The notes under the pieces are model-generated. The model saw nothing but the letters and a program-made list of their open reading frames with translations, searched no databases and had not been told where the DNA came from. This document shows, in pieces, positions 16,746 through 25,418 of a stretch of 64,000 nucleotides of DNA (within the stretch, counting starts at the first letter, position 1; every line of letters begins with the position of its first letter). The position numbers and the translations under genes are program-made. Source of the stretch: Polaribacter sp. SA4-10 (lineage in GTDB: Bacteria; Bacteroidota; Bacteroidia; Flavobacteriales; Flavobacteriaceae); NCBI RefSeq assembly GCF_002163835.1, contig NZ_CP019331.1, positions 1,587,001 through 1,651,000 on the forward strand. Direction: 5' to 3'.

Positions 16746-18422
16746 TTAAGACAACCCAGAAATAACACCATTATTATCAATCGTCATTTTATCTGAAGCA
16801 GGAATTGCTGGTAACCCAGGCATTCTCATCATTTTACCTAAAATAGGAATTACAAACTGTGCTCCTGCAGCTATTTCTATTTCTCTAACAGTAACCGTAA
16901 ATCCTTCTGGTCTTCCTATTAAAGTAGCATCATCTGAAAAAGATTTTTGTGTTTTTGCCATACAAACTGCAAAATCATTAAATCCTAATCTATTAATTCT
17001 TCTTAAATTTAATTGTGCTTGTTTGCTATATTCAACATTTTTAGCTCCGTAAATTTCTTTAGCAATTATTTCAATTTTATCTGTTATTGGTGATTTCCAA
17101 TCATATAAAGGTTTGTATTGAGTGGCTTTATTTTCAACAACATTAACAACTGCTTTTGCTAAACTTATTGTTCCTTCACCTCCTTTTTCCCATCCTTCAG
17201 ACAAAACAGCTTCCACACCTAAACTTGCACATTTTTTTATTACAAAATCCACTTCTTTACCAGAATCTGAAAAAAATGAATTAATTGCTACAACAGGTTC
17301 AATATTAAATTTCCTTATATTTTCTATATGTTTTTCAAGGTTTTTAAAACCAACAGTAACTTTTTCTAAATCTGGCGTATTATATTCTTCTGTTTTTGCT
17401 CCTCCATGATGGCGTAAAGCTCTAATTGTTGCAACTAAAACAACACATTTAGGGTTTAAGTTTGCGAAAGCAGATTTAATATTCAAGAATTTTTCTGCAC
17501 CCAAATCTGCACCAAATCCTGCTTCTGTAACAACATAATTAGATAAAGACAGCCCCATTTTTGTAGCAATAATTGTATTTGTTCCTTGCGCTATATTTGC
17601 AAAAGGACCTCCATGAATAATTGCCGGATTTTCTTCCAAAGTCTGAACTAGGTTAGGCTTTATAGCATCCTTTAATAAAATAGCCATTGCATTTTCTGCT
17701 TTTAGATCACGCGCAAAAACAGGTTCGTTCTTAAACGTAAATCCGATAAAGATATCCCCTAATCGTTTCTTCAAATTATCTAAATCCGAAGCCATACATA
17801 AAATAGCCATTACCTCAGAAGCTGGTGTTATATTAAAACCATCTTGTCTTGGAATTCCATTTGCTGTTCCTCCAAGTCCAATAGTAATATCACGCAGCGC
17901 TCTGTCATTCATATCAATAACTCGTTTCCAAAGAATAGTTCTTGGATCTATATTTAAGTTATTTGTTTTGCTTTGAATATTATTATCAATTAAAGCAGAC
18001 AATAAATTATTTGCTTTTTCAACTGCGTTAAAATCTCCTGTAAAATGTAAATTGATATCTTCCATTGGTACAACTTGACTATAACCTCCTCCAGCTGCTC
18101 CACCTTTCATTCCAAAAACAGGACCTAAAGAGGGCTCACGTAAAACGACAGTTGCTTGTTTACCAATTTTATTTAACCCTTCTGTTAAACCAATAGAAAT
18201 GGTTGTTTTTCCTTCTCCGGCAGGAGTTGGAGTTAAAGCTGTTACCAAAACTAAATTGTTGTTTTCTATTTTTTTGTCATCAATTAAAGACAAAGGAAGT
18301 TTGGCTTTGTACTTACCATACATTTCTAAATCATCTTCATCAATGTTCAGTTTTTGAGCAATTTTTGTTATATGTTGAATCTTATTTGCTTGTGCAATTT
18401 GAATATCTGTTAAATGTGCCAT
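16746..18422 (-). CDS. fhs: Formate-tetrahydrofolate ligase
   Basis: Makes 10-formyl-THF from formate, THF and ATP in one-carbon metabolism. The 558 residues are full length, with the ATP-binding loop TPAGEGKTT (66-74), PSLGPVFGMKGGAAGGGYSQ, the HFTGDFNAV segment and FITTEAGFGADLGAEKF-like text (VVTEAGFGADLGAEKFLNI). It starts at ATG 18420-18422. It is a single gene on the minus strand; no promoter of the standard form is evident in the 130 bases upstream. No other one-carbon gene is adjacent. Confidence 0.96.
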   Translation of the reverse strand: MAHLTDIQIAQANKIQHITKIAQKLNIDEDDLEMYGKYKAKLPLSLIDDKKIENNNLVLVTALTPTPAGEGKTTISIGLTEGLNKIGKQATVVLREPSLGPVFGMKGGAAGGGYSQVVPMEDINLHFTGDFNAVEKANNLLSALIDNNIQSKTNNLNIDPRTILWKRVIDMNDRALRDITIGLGGTANGIPRQDGFNITPASEVMAILCMASDLDNLKKRLGDIFIGFTFKNEPVFARDLKAENAMAILLKDAIKPNLVQTLEENPAIIHGGPFANIAQGTNTIIATKMGLSLSNYVVTEAGFGADLGAEKFLNIKSAFANLNPKCVVLVATIRALRHHGGAKTEEYNTPDLEKVTVGFKNLEKHIENIRKFNIEPVVAINSFFSDSGKEVDFVIKKCASLGVEAVLSEGWEKGGEGTISLAKAVVNVVENKATQYKPLYDWKSPITDKIEIIAKEIYGAKNVEYSKQAQLNLRRINRLGFNDFAVCMAKTQKSFSDDATLIGRPEGFTVTVREIEIAAGAQFVIPILGKMMRMPGLPAIPASDKMTIDNNGVISGLS

Positions 18423-18538
18423 ATTTATAATTTATGTGTCGTTATTTTATCTATTTCAGCGATTAAATATAGTCAATTTTAGAACTCCATAAAATTATAA
18501 TGTTATTGCCCTAAAAAATTGCAGATATCAAAATTAAG

Positions 18539-18598
18539 TTAACAACTTATATTGTTAAATAAGATTGTTTATTTCAGAAGCAGGAAGCAATCTTTTTT
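18539..18598 (+). ncRNA. Two consecutive hairpins ending in a T-run (possible small RNA or terminator)
   Basis: TTAACAA/TTGTTAA forms a first stem, about 18539-18558. AAGATTG (18562-18568) / CAATCTT (18588-18594) forms a second, which runs into a T-tract at about 18594-18598. No plus-strand gene lies upstream (fhs is on the other strand), so the terminator has no obvious client. No TAnnTTTG promoter was found for it. Low confidence. Confidence 0.3.
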
Positions 18599-18599
18599 A

Positions 18600-18607
18600 T
18601 ATATTTG
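18600..18607 (+). promoter_or_regulatory. Promoter -7 element just ahead of the small SecD-P1-like gene
   Basis: TATATTTG matches the consensus and ends four bases before ATG 18612. This argues that the frame does not extend upstream of that ATG and that the mRNA is leaderless or nearly so. Confidence 0.5.
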
Positions 18608-18611
18608 GCAC

Positions 18612-19214
18612 ATGCAAGCAAAATGGTACATTAGTACTTTATTTTTATTATTGATTTATTTTGGAGCATTCCAAGAGCAAGTTTCAATACCAAATCAAGA
18701 AATTATTCTAGAATTTGTTGATTATAAAATCAACAAAAAGGATATTGAAAATACAATTGCAGAAGTAAAAGAAAAATTATTAAAAGTTGGCGTTGCAAAT
18801 ATTGTAATCAAAAAAACAAAAAAAGGCACTTTAAAAATTTCTTACTATAGTGCTGTTCATATAGATAATGTTAAAGAAGTACTCGTAGAGAAGAATCAAT
18901 TAGTTTTAAATCAGAATTCTGAAAACAACCAAAAAAACAACAATTCTTCTAATTACAATATTGACATCCATGAATTAACGGACGAAACGGATATATCAAA
19001 TTCAGATTACAAGTTTGTATTTGAAATTAAGTATAATTCTGATAGATTGACAACTGTAAATTACTTTGCTCTTGTAAAAAAATCAGAACAATACAAAACA
19101 GATCAACTTTATAAAATTGCTTACAAAATCAACAAAAATAATCCTTTTACAAAGGATAGAACTTCTTACAAAGAACCAGAAGTTAGAGCTGGGCCCAAAT
19201 ACTACATTAGCTAA
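18612..19214 (+). CDS. Membrane-anchored protein with a possible SecD-P1-like domain
   Basis: A 200-residue protein when started at ATG 18612. An in-frame upstream extension exists, but it overlaps the promoter box and a hairpin. The N-terminus is a hydrophobic anchor or signal (WYISTLFLLLIYFGAF). Residues 35-90 read as an alpha-beta unit that lines up with the SecD P1 region of the downstream SecDF: KVGVANIVIKK...GTLKISYY...IDNVKEVL against KFGVSSPNIQR...GRIQIELP...IERVTRLI. An Asn-rich linker follows. It precedes secDF in the same orientation, though secDF has its own promoter. The P1 relation is inference. Confidence 0.55.
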   Translation: MQAKWYISTLFLLLIYFGAFQEQVSIPNQEIILEFVDYKINKKDIENTIAEVKEKLLKVGVANIVIKKTKKGTLKISYYSAVHIDNVKEVLVEKNQLVLNQNSENNQKNNNSSNYNIDIHELTDETDISNSDYKFVFEIKYNSDRLTTVNYFALVKKSEQYKTDQLYKIAYKINKNNPFTKDRTSYKEPEVRAGPKYYIS

Positions 19215-19300
19215 AAAATGTATTCATTTACATTTTTTACAACCTCTTTAAATTGATGAGTATCATACTCATTATAGTAAACAACAATCAACAAAAATAA

Positions 19301-19331
19301 TTGTCAGGTTTTACGAGAAACTATATATTTG
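19301..19331 (+). promoter_or_regulatory. secDF promoter
   Basis: TTG (19301-19303), 20 bases, TATATTTG (19324-19331): a near-perfect Bacteroidota promoter 37 bases ahead of secDF. Confidence 0.8.
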
Positions 19332-19368
19332 CTCGTTTTAAAAAAAAGTTGACAATAAAATAAAAAAC

Positions 19369-22344
19369 ATGCAAAACAAAGGACTTATTAAGTTATTCGC
19401 AATCCTTTTTGGATTAGTGAGTTTATATCAATTATCATTTACATTTTTCGCTAACAAGATTGAAGATGATGCAAAAGTATATGCAAATACAAAAGGTATT
19501 GATAAAAATGCAAGACAGAAAGCTAAATTAGAAAGAAATTATTTAGACAGTGTTGCAAACAAAGATGTTATTGATTTAGGTATTACTAAATACACTTTTG
19601 ATGATGTTAGAAGCAAGGAAATGAATCTTGGTTTAGATTTAAAAGGTGGTATAAACGCAATTTTACAAGTTTCTGTAAAAGAAGTTTTAAAAAGCCTTTC
19701 TAACGATTCTCAAAATAGTGCTTTTAACCAAGCTTTATCTTCTGCAGATGACAGACAAAAGAACAGTAATTCAACTTATTTAGACTTATTCTTTGAAGAG
19801 TTTGAAAAAGTTGCTGGAACGACAAAATTAAGTGATCCTGCTATTTTTGGAACGAAAGCTTTAAATGAAAAAATTACTTTTAACGAAGAAAACGCTACTG
19901 TTAAAGAAACTTTACAAAAAGAAATTAACAGTTCTATTGGTACTGCTTTTGAAGTATTAAGAAGTAGAATTGATAAGTTTGGAGTATCTTCTCCAAACAT
20001 ACAGAGAATTGGAAATTCTGGTAGAATTCAGATTGAATTACCAGGAGCTCAAGATATTGAACGTGTAACTCGTTTAATTACTAGTAAAGCTGAATTACAA
20101 TTCTGGGAAGTATATACAAATGCAGATGTTCAGAATTATTTCTTTACAGCAAATACTAAAGTTGCTGAACTTTTAAAAGATAATTCTCTTGTAGAGAAAG
20201 TAAAAGACACTACAAAAACAGACGATATTGATGATTTATTAGGAGAATCTGCAGACTCTACAAGTGTTACTCAGAAAAACCTTTTCACTTATTTATATCC
20301 AAATGTTGCACAATCTCAACAACAACTAAGTTCTTTAGTTGCACAAGCTAGAGTTTTAGATACTGCTACTGTAAATAACTTACTTGGTAAAAAAGAAGTG
20401 AGAGCATTATTGCCAAACGAATTAAAATACGTTAAATTTTTATGGGATTACAAATCTAATAAAGGAGCTGATGGTTCTGACTTAATTGGTTTATATGCTA
20501 TAAAAGGAAACAGAAAAGATATTGCTACTATTGAAGGTGATGTAATTATTGATGCTTCTCAAGTGTTTGACCAATTAAACAAACCTGAAGTAAGTATGAC
20601 CATGAATAGTTCTGGAACGAAACAATGGGCTAAAATGACAGCAGATAATGTTGGTAGTTTTGTAGCCGTTGTTTTAGATGACTATGTGTATACTGCTCCT
20701 TCTGTAAACCAATCAATCACTGGTGGTAGAACTTCAATTTCTGGAGGAACAATGACTATTTCAGAAGCAGAAGATATTTCAACTGTATTAAAGGCTGGTA
20801 AATTACCTGCAGCAGCAAGAATTATTCAAGCACAGGTTGTTGGACCCTCTTTAGGTCAAGAAGCAATTGATGCTTCATTCTTATCATTTGGTTTGGCTAT
20901 TTTATTAGTTTTAGCATGGATGATTTTATACTATGGTAAAGCAGGTTTATATGCTAATGTTGCATTAGTAGTAAATATTTTATTCATCTTTGGTGTTTTA
21001 GCGTCTTTCAACGCTGTGTTAACATTACCCGGTATTGCTGGTATTATCTTAACAATTGGTATGTCTGTTGATGCAAACGTAATTATCTTCGAAAGAATTA
21101 AAGAAGGTTTATTCAAAACTAAAGGTTTAAAACAATCTGTAGAAGAAGGTTTCTCTGTTAAAGGAGCGCTATCTGCAATTATAGATGCAAATATTACTAC
21201 GTTATTAACAGGTATCATTTTATATGTTTTTGGAACAGGACCAATTAAAGGTTTCGCTTTAACATTAATTATTGGTATTTTAACTTCTTTATTTACGGCT
21301 ATATTTATTACACGTATATTAATAGACAGAGCTACTGACAAAGGGGCTAACTTAACTTTTAACACTACTATTTCTAAAGGATGGTTCCAAAATATTAATG
21401 TAGAATTCTTAAAGAAACGTAAGGTTGCTTATGTTATTTCTGGAGGAATTATTATTGCAGGAATTATTTCTATTTTTTCTATTGGATTAAAACAAGGTGT
21501 AGATTTTAAAGGAGGTCGTTCTTATGTTGTCCGTTTTGATCAAACAATGAACGCAACAGAAGTAGCTTCAACATTAAAAGATGCATTTGGTAGTGCACCA
21601 GAAGTAAAAACATATGGTTCTGATAATCAATTAAAAATAACTACAGCTTACAAAATTGAAGAAGAAGGACAAAATGTAGATGACCAAGTTCAAAATAGTT
21701 TATTTACAGGGTTAAAATCTTATTTAGGAACAACTACCTATGAAGACTTTAAGCCAGGTTTTGAAAAAGAAGGAAGTGGAGTAATGAGTTATATGAAAGT
21801 AGAACCTACCATTGCAGATGATATTAAAACATCAGCATTATGGGCTGTTTTAGGTTCACTATTAGTAGTTTTCTTATACATCTTATTACGTTTTAGAAAA
21901 GTATCTTTCTCAATTGGTGCTGTAGCGGCAGTTTTTCATGATGTATTAATTGTTTTAGGTGTATTCTCTATCTTTTACAAGTTTATGCCTTTTGATATGG
22001 AAATAGGTCAATCATTTATTGCTGCAATCTTAACGGTTGTTGGTTATTCATTAAATGATACTGTGGTAATTTTTGATAGAATTAGAGAGTTTACGGGTTC
22101 TCATCCAAATTGGAAATACAGTGAAGTTGTAGACAAAGCATTAAGCTCAACTTTAGGAAGAACAATAAATACCTCTTTAACAACATTATTAGTAATGTTA
22201 ATCATCTTCTTCTTTGGAGGAGATTCAATTAAAGGATTTATGTTTGCTCTTATTGTAGGTGTAGCAGTTGGTACTTATTCATCATTATTTGTGGCAACAC
22301 CAATTATGTATGATACTACTAAAAAAGAAGAAAAGAACAAATAG
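19369..22344 (+). CDS. secDF: Fused protein translocase subunit SecDF
   Basis: Uses the proton gradient to pull secretory proteins through SecYEG. One 991-residue chain joins SecD and SecF. It has an N-terminal membrane helix, the D1 motif LGLDLKGGINAILQV, the periplasmic P1 region with FEVLRSRIDKFGVSSPNIQR, the SecD membrane bundle with ILTIGMSVDANVIIFERIKEG, then the SecF half starting near residue 680 with GVDFKGGRSYVVRF and VVGYSLNDTVVIFDRIRE. The fused form is usual in Bacteroidota. It has its own promoter and a strong terminator, so it is transcribed alone. Confidence 0.97.
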   Translation: MQNKGLIKLFAILFGLVSLYQLSFTFFANKIEDDAKVYANTKGIDKNARQKAKLERNYLDSVANKDVIDLGITKYTFDDVRSKEMNLGLDLKGGINAILQVSVKEVLKSLSNDSQNSAFNQALSSADDRQKNSNSTYLDLFFEEFEKVAGTTKLSDPAIFGTKALNEKITFNEENATVKETLQKEINSSIGTAFEVLRSRIDKFGVSSPNIQRIGNSGRIQIELPGAQDIERVTRLITSKAELQFWEVYTNADVQNYFFTANTKVAELLKDNSLVEKVKDTTKTDDIDDLLGESADSTSVTQKNLFTYLYPNVAQSQQQLSSLVAQARVLDTATVNNLLGKKEVRALLPNELKYVKFLWDYKSNKGADGSDLIGLYAIKGNRKDIATIEGDVIIDASQVFDQLNKPEVSMTMNSSGTKQWAKMTADNVGSFVAVVLDDYVYTAPSVNQSITGGRTSISGGTMTISEAEDISTVLKAGKLPAAARIIQAQVVGPSLGQEAIDASFLSFGLAILLVLAWMILYYGKAGLYANVALVVNILFIFGVLASFNAVLTLPGIAGIILTIGMSVDANVIIFERIKEGLFKTKGLKQSVEEGFSVKGALSAIIDANITTLLTGIILYVFGTGPIKGFALTLIIGILTSLFTAIFITRILIDRATDKGANLTFNTTISKGWFQNINVEFLKKRKVAYVISGGIIIAGIISIFSIGLKQGVDFKGGRSYVVRFDQTMNATEVASTLKDAFGSAPEVKTYGSDNQLKITTAYKIEEEGQNVDDQVQNSLFTGLKSYLGTTTYEDFKPGFEKEGSGVMSYMKVEPTIADDIKTSALWAVLGSLLVVFLYILLRFRKVSFSIGAVAAVFHDVLIVLGVFSIFYKFMPFDMEIGQSFIAAILTVVGYSLNDTVVIFDRIREFTGSHPNWKYSEVVDKALSSTLGRTINTSLTTLLVMLIIFFFGGDSIKGFMFALIVGVAVGTYSSLFVATPIMYDTTKKEEKNK

Positions 22345-22363
22345 TTCTCTTTATAAATAAATT

Positions 22364-22398
22364 AAAACCGTTTTGAAATATCTTCAAAACGGTTTTTT
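22364..22398 (+). terminator. secDF terminator
   Basis: A perfect 14-bp stem AAAACCGTTTTGAA (22364-22377) / TTCAAAACGGTTTT (22383-22396) with a T-run. Confidence 0.94.
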
Positions 22399-22416
22399 CA
22401 TTCAATAACAAGACAT

Positions 22417-22424
22417 TATCTTTG
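22417..22424 (+). promoter_or_regulatory. Promoter -7 element of hpt-adk
   Basis: TATCTTTG ends seven bases before the ATG at 22432 and lies just after the secDF terminator, so the mRNA 5' end is probably only 1-4 bases from the start codon. Confidence 0.6.
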
Positions 22425-22431
22425 CAAACTG

Positions 22432-23550
22432 ATGAAAATAATAAAACTTCACGATCTCTATTTTAAACCGTTTATAAATGCGGATGAAATAGCTACTATT
22501 GTAAAAACTTTAGCGAGGCAAGTAAAAGCTGATTTACCTAAAGAGGAAGTCCCTATTTTTGTAGGTATATTAAATGGTTGCTTTTTATTTGCTGCTGATT
22601 TTATTAGAGAATTTGATGGGAATTGCGAAGTGTCTTTTGTAAAACTAGCTTCTTATGAAGGAACTACATCAACAGAAAAAGTAAAACAATTAGTTGGTAT
22701 AAATGAAGATTTAACCGGCAGAACTGTTATTATATTAGAAGATATTATAGACACAGGAGCAACCTTGCAAGAAATTTATGATATCTTTAGAAACAAAAAC
22801 GTAAAACAACTAAAAGTTGCTACACTCTTTTTTAAACCCGATGTTTTCAAAAAAGAACTTCCAATAGATTATATAGGTAAAAGTATAGAAGATAAATTTA
22901 TTGTTGGTTACGGATTAGATTACAACAACTTAGGAAGAAATTACCCAGCAATTTACCAACTAACAACACAACCAAAAATGAAAAACATTGTATTATTTGG
23001 ACCTCCGGGTGCAGGAAAAGGAACTCAAGCAACATTTTTAAAAGATATGTATAATTTAGTACATATTTCTACTGGAGATGTATTCCGATACAATATCAAA
23101 AACCAAACAAAATTAGGTTTATTGGCTAAAAAATATATGGATGAAGGAGATTTAGTTCCTGATGAAGTAACCATAAATATGCTAAAAGCTGAGGTAGAAA
23201 AAAATGCGAAAGCAAATGGATTTATTTTTGATGGTTTTCCAAGAACAGAATCTCAAGCGGAAGCTTTAGATACTTTCTTAGCAGAGAAAGGAGAACAAAT
23301 AAATGGAATGGTTGCATTAGAAGTGCCAGAAGACAAATTAGTAGAGCGTTTATTAGAACGTGGTAAAACTAGTGGAAGAACAGATGATACTGATGAAAGT
23401 AAAATTAGAAATCGTTTTAATGAGTACAATACTAAAACAGCTGTTTTAAAAGATTATTTTGAAACTCAAGGTAAATACTATGGCTTAAATGGTGTTGGTT
23501 CTATTGAAGAAATTACAACACGTTTAGCTAAAGTCTTTGATACTTTATAA
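22432..23550 (+). CDS. hpt-adk: Fused hypoxanthine phosphoribosyltransferase - adenylate kinase
   Basis: Residues 1-182 form a type I phosphoribosyltransferase with the PRPP loop VIILEDIIDTGATL and the FVGILNGCFLFAADFIREF segment of hypoxanthine PRTases. Residues 183-372 form a short-type adenylate kinase with P-loop GPPGAGKGT (190-198), STGDVFRYNI, FDGFPRTESQAEAL and the RGKTSGRTDDTDE lid without zinc cysteines. The join is direct, QLTTQPK then MKN, so the second domain still has its own ATG at 22978 and a separate Adk could be made from it. Hpt salvages hypoxanthine or guanine; Adk equilibrates AMP, ADP and ATP. Fusion is likely a stop-codon loss between neighbours. Confidence 0.93.
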   Translation: MKIIKLHDLYFKPFINADEIATIVKTLARQVKADLPKEEVPIFVGILNGCFLFAADFIREFDGNCEVSFVKLASYEGTTSTEKVKQLVGINEDLTGRTVIILEDIIDTGATLQEIYDIFRNKNVKQLKVATLFFKPDVFKKELPIDYIGKSIEDKFIVGYGLDYNNLGRNYPAIYQLTTQPKMKNIVLFGPPGAGKGTQATFLKDMYNLVHISTGDVFRYNIKNQTKLGLLAKKYMDEGDLVPDEVTINMLKAEVEKNAKANGFIFDGFPRTESQAEALDTFLAEKGEQINGMVALEVPEDKLVERLLERGKTSGRTDDTDESKIRNRFNEYNTKTAVLKDYFETQGKYYGLNGVGSIEEITTRLAKVFDTL

Positions 23551-23688
23551 AACGTTTAAGTATTAATTAATAAGTACGTTTAAAGAGATAAACACATACA
23601 CAGAAAAAATGACTGAAGATTTAAAATTAAAAGAAGGATAGCCATTGGCTGTTAAGTATTTTAAATCTAATTTCTAAATAAAAAAAAT

Positions 23689-24678
23689 ATGACAGAAGGA
23701 AATTTTGTTGACTATATAAAAGTATATGCAACTTCTGGTAAAGGAGGTCAAGGATCTATGCATTTACATAGAGAGAAGTTTATTACTAAAGGTGGTCCAG
23801 ATGGTGGAGATGGTGGACGTGGAGGTCATATTATTCTACGTGGCGATAAAAATATGTGGACTTTATTTCACCTAAAGTTTAAAAGACATTTTAGGGCAGA
23901 TGGTGGTGGTTCTGGAAGTGCAAGTAGAAGTACGGGTGCAGATGGACAAGATGTTTATGTTGATGTTCCTTTAGGAACAATTATTAAAGATGCAGATACA
24001 GATCAAGTTATTCTAGAAATAACGGAACACCAAAAAGAAGTAGTTTTATTACGTGGTGGAAAAGGTGGACTAGGAAACTGGCATTTTAAATCTTCTACAA
24101 ATCAGACACCTCGTTATTCTCAACCAGGAATGGATGGAGCTGATGGGTGGTTTAGAATGGAATTAAAATTATTAGCAGATGTAGGTTTAGTAGGATTCCC
24201 AAATGCAGGAAAGTCTACATTATTGTCTGTTTTAACAGCTGCAAAACCAAAAATTGCAGATTACGCTTTTACAACGCTAAAACCCAATTTAGGAATTGTA
24301 GAACATAGAAATCATAAAACTTTTGTAATTGCCGATATTCCTGGGATTATTGAAGGTGCTGCTGAAGGAAAAGGATTAGGTCATCGTTTTTTACGTCATA
24401 TAGAGCGTAACTCAACGCTACTTTTCTTAGTACCTGCAGATAGTGATGACATAAATAAAGAATATGATATTCTTTTAAATGAGCTTAAACAGCACAATCC
24501 AGAATTATTAGATAAAGATAGATTATTAGCTATCTCTAAATCTGATATGTTAGATGATGAGTTGCAAGCAGAAATTGCAAAAGAGTTACCTGAAGGCGTA
24601 GAGAGTATTTTTATATCATCTATAGCACAAAAAGGACTGCAAGAATTAAAAGATAAACTTTGGAAAATGCTAAATTAA
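23689..24678 (+). CDS. obg: Obg-family GTPase (ribosome assembly)
   Basis: An essential GTPase acting in 50S maturation. The 329 residues comprise the glycine-rich Obg fold (about 1-157, with [12 protein letters not shown]), then the G domain with [11 protein letters not shown], the switch region around [11 protein letters not shown], and [22 protein letters not shown]. NKxD is represented by SKSD. It lacks a long C-terminal tail. The start is ATG 23689. The 138-bp gap from hpt-adk contains a tiny 10-codon frame (ATG 23609) and short palindromes but no terminator, so co-transcription with hpt-adk is possible. Confidence 0.96.
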   Translation: MTEGNFVDYIKVYATSGKGGQGSMHLHREKFITKGGPDGGDGGRGGHIILRGDKNMWTLFHLKFKRHFRADGGGSGSASRSTGADGQDVYVDVPLGTIIKDADTDQVILEITEHQKEVVLLRGGKGGLGNWHFKSSTNQTPRYSQPGMDGADGWFRMELKLLADVGLVGFPNAGKSTLLSVLTAAKPKIADYAFTTLKPNLGIVEHRNHKTFVIADIPGIIEGAAEGKGLGHRFLRHIERNSTLLFLVPADSDDINKEYDILLNELKQHNPELLDKDRLLAISKSDMLDDELQAEIAKELPEGVESIFISSIAQKGLQELKDKLWKMLN

Positions 24679-24707
24679 TTTTAGCTATAAATTATACTAC
24701 TTTATAT

Positions 24708-24748
24708 TAAGCTTGTCATTCCTACTTTAATTGGAATTGGCAAGCTTA
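24708..24748. terminator. Hairpin between convergent obg and lipoprotein genes
   Basis: TAAGCTTG (24708-24715) pairs with CAAGCTTA (24741-24748), with an inner ATTCC/GGAAT stem. It overlaps the stop codon of the minus-strand lipoprotein gene. The T-run is weak, so terminator activity is uncertain. Confidence 0.5.
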
Positions 24749-25222
24749 CTCTTTTAAATGAATTCTTATTGGTAATTTATACTTTGTAGTTACAGGAATT
24801 CCTCGTTTTATAGCAGGATAAATTGAAGGTAATTTTAGTACACTTACTTTTAACAAACTATCTAATTCTGGCAATTGTATTTTGATGTTTTCTGAAGATT
24901 GAACTTCTTCAAGGCTAATAGTTCCATTAGAGTTTATTAGCAGGTGTACAAATACCGTTTCAGAAATAGCATCTTTAATAGTAAATGAATATTGCTGTAA
25001 CTCCTCTCCTATTTTTTGATGAATTGCGACTCTAAAACAAGCTGTTTTTTTAGTTTTATCAATAATAGAATCACACAGTTTAAAAGACGGTGAAACATCT
25101 ACAGAAGAAAAATCTACAATTGTATCTAAAACTTGAGTATTCTCATTTTTATTGAATGATAATTTATCGCACGAAGTGCAAAAAGCGATAAAGATTAAAA
25201 AAGAAAAAACACGAAAAAACAT
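24746..25222 (-). CDS. Lipoprotein with a TonB-C-like tail
   Basis: A 158-residue protein with a lipoprotein signal (FLIFIAFCTSC, lipobox Cys at about residue 18). It has no recognisable enzyme motif. The tail, LPELDSLLKVSVLKLPSIYPAIKRGIPVTTKYKLPIRI, follows the pattern of TonB C-terminal domains and parallels the tail of the M56 protein encoded just upstream on the same strand. It probably faces the periplasm. A terminator between the two genes suggests separate transcription. No specific function can be assigned. Confidence 0.7.
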   Translation of the reverse strand: MFFRVFSFLIFIAFCTSCDKLSFNKNENTQVLDTIVDFSSVDVSPSFKLCDSIIDKTKKTACFRVAIHQKIGEELQQYSFTIKDAISETVFVHLLINSNGTISLEEVQSSENIKIQLPELDSLLKVSVLKLPSIYPAIKRGIPVTTKYKLPIRIHLKE

Positions 25223-25340
25223 ATTTTAATTTAAAGTGTGAATTTACTAAAATTTGTTGAGTTCTTAATCTAAACTTTATCCTCTTAGTAAATAGCTTTT
25301 TTTAACTTCTTTTATTCTTACTTTTAAAAACTTAAGTTAT

Positions 25341-25372
25341 AAAAAAAGTCGAGGTTTACGCCCCGACTTTTA
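25341..25372 (-). terminator. Terminator of the blaI-M56 operon
   Basis: On the minus strand AAAGTCGGGG pairs with CCTCGACTTT (one G-U pair) around a short loop, followed by seven T at 25341-25347. It lies about 45 bases after the M56 gene stop. Confidence 0.88.
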
Positions 25373-25418
25373 CAATAATAAATAATAATACAATTAAAAC
25401 CTTCTACTTCATAGAAAT

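Noticed and set aside
18552-18611. N-terminal extension of the SecD-P1-like protein
   Set aside because: It spans a terminator-like hairpin and the -7 box. ATG 18612 is followed at once by a normal hydrophobic anchor.
23609-23641. Ten-codon frame ahead of obg as a leader peptide
   Set aside because: No run of one amino acid, no terminator or competing stems downstream. Likely chance.
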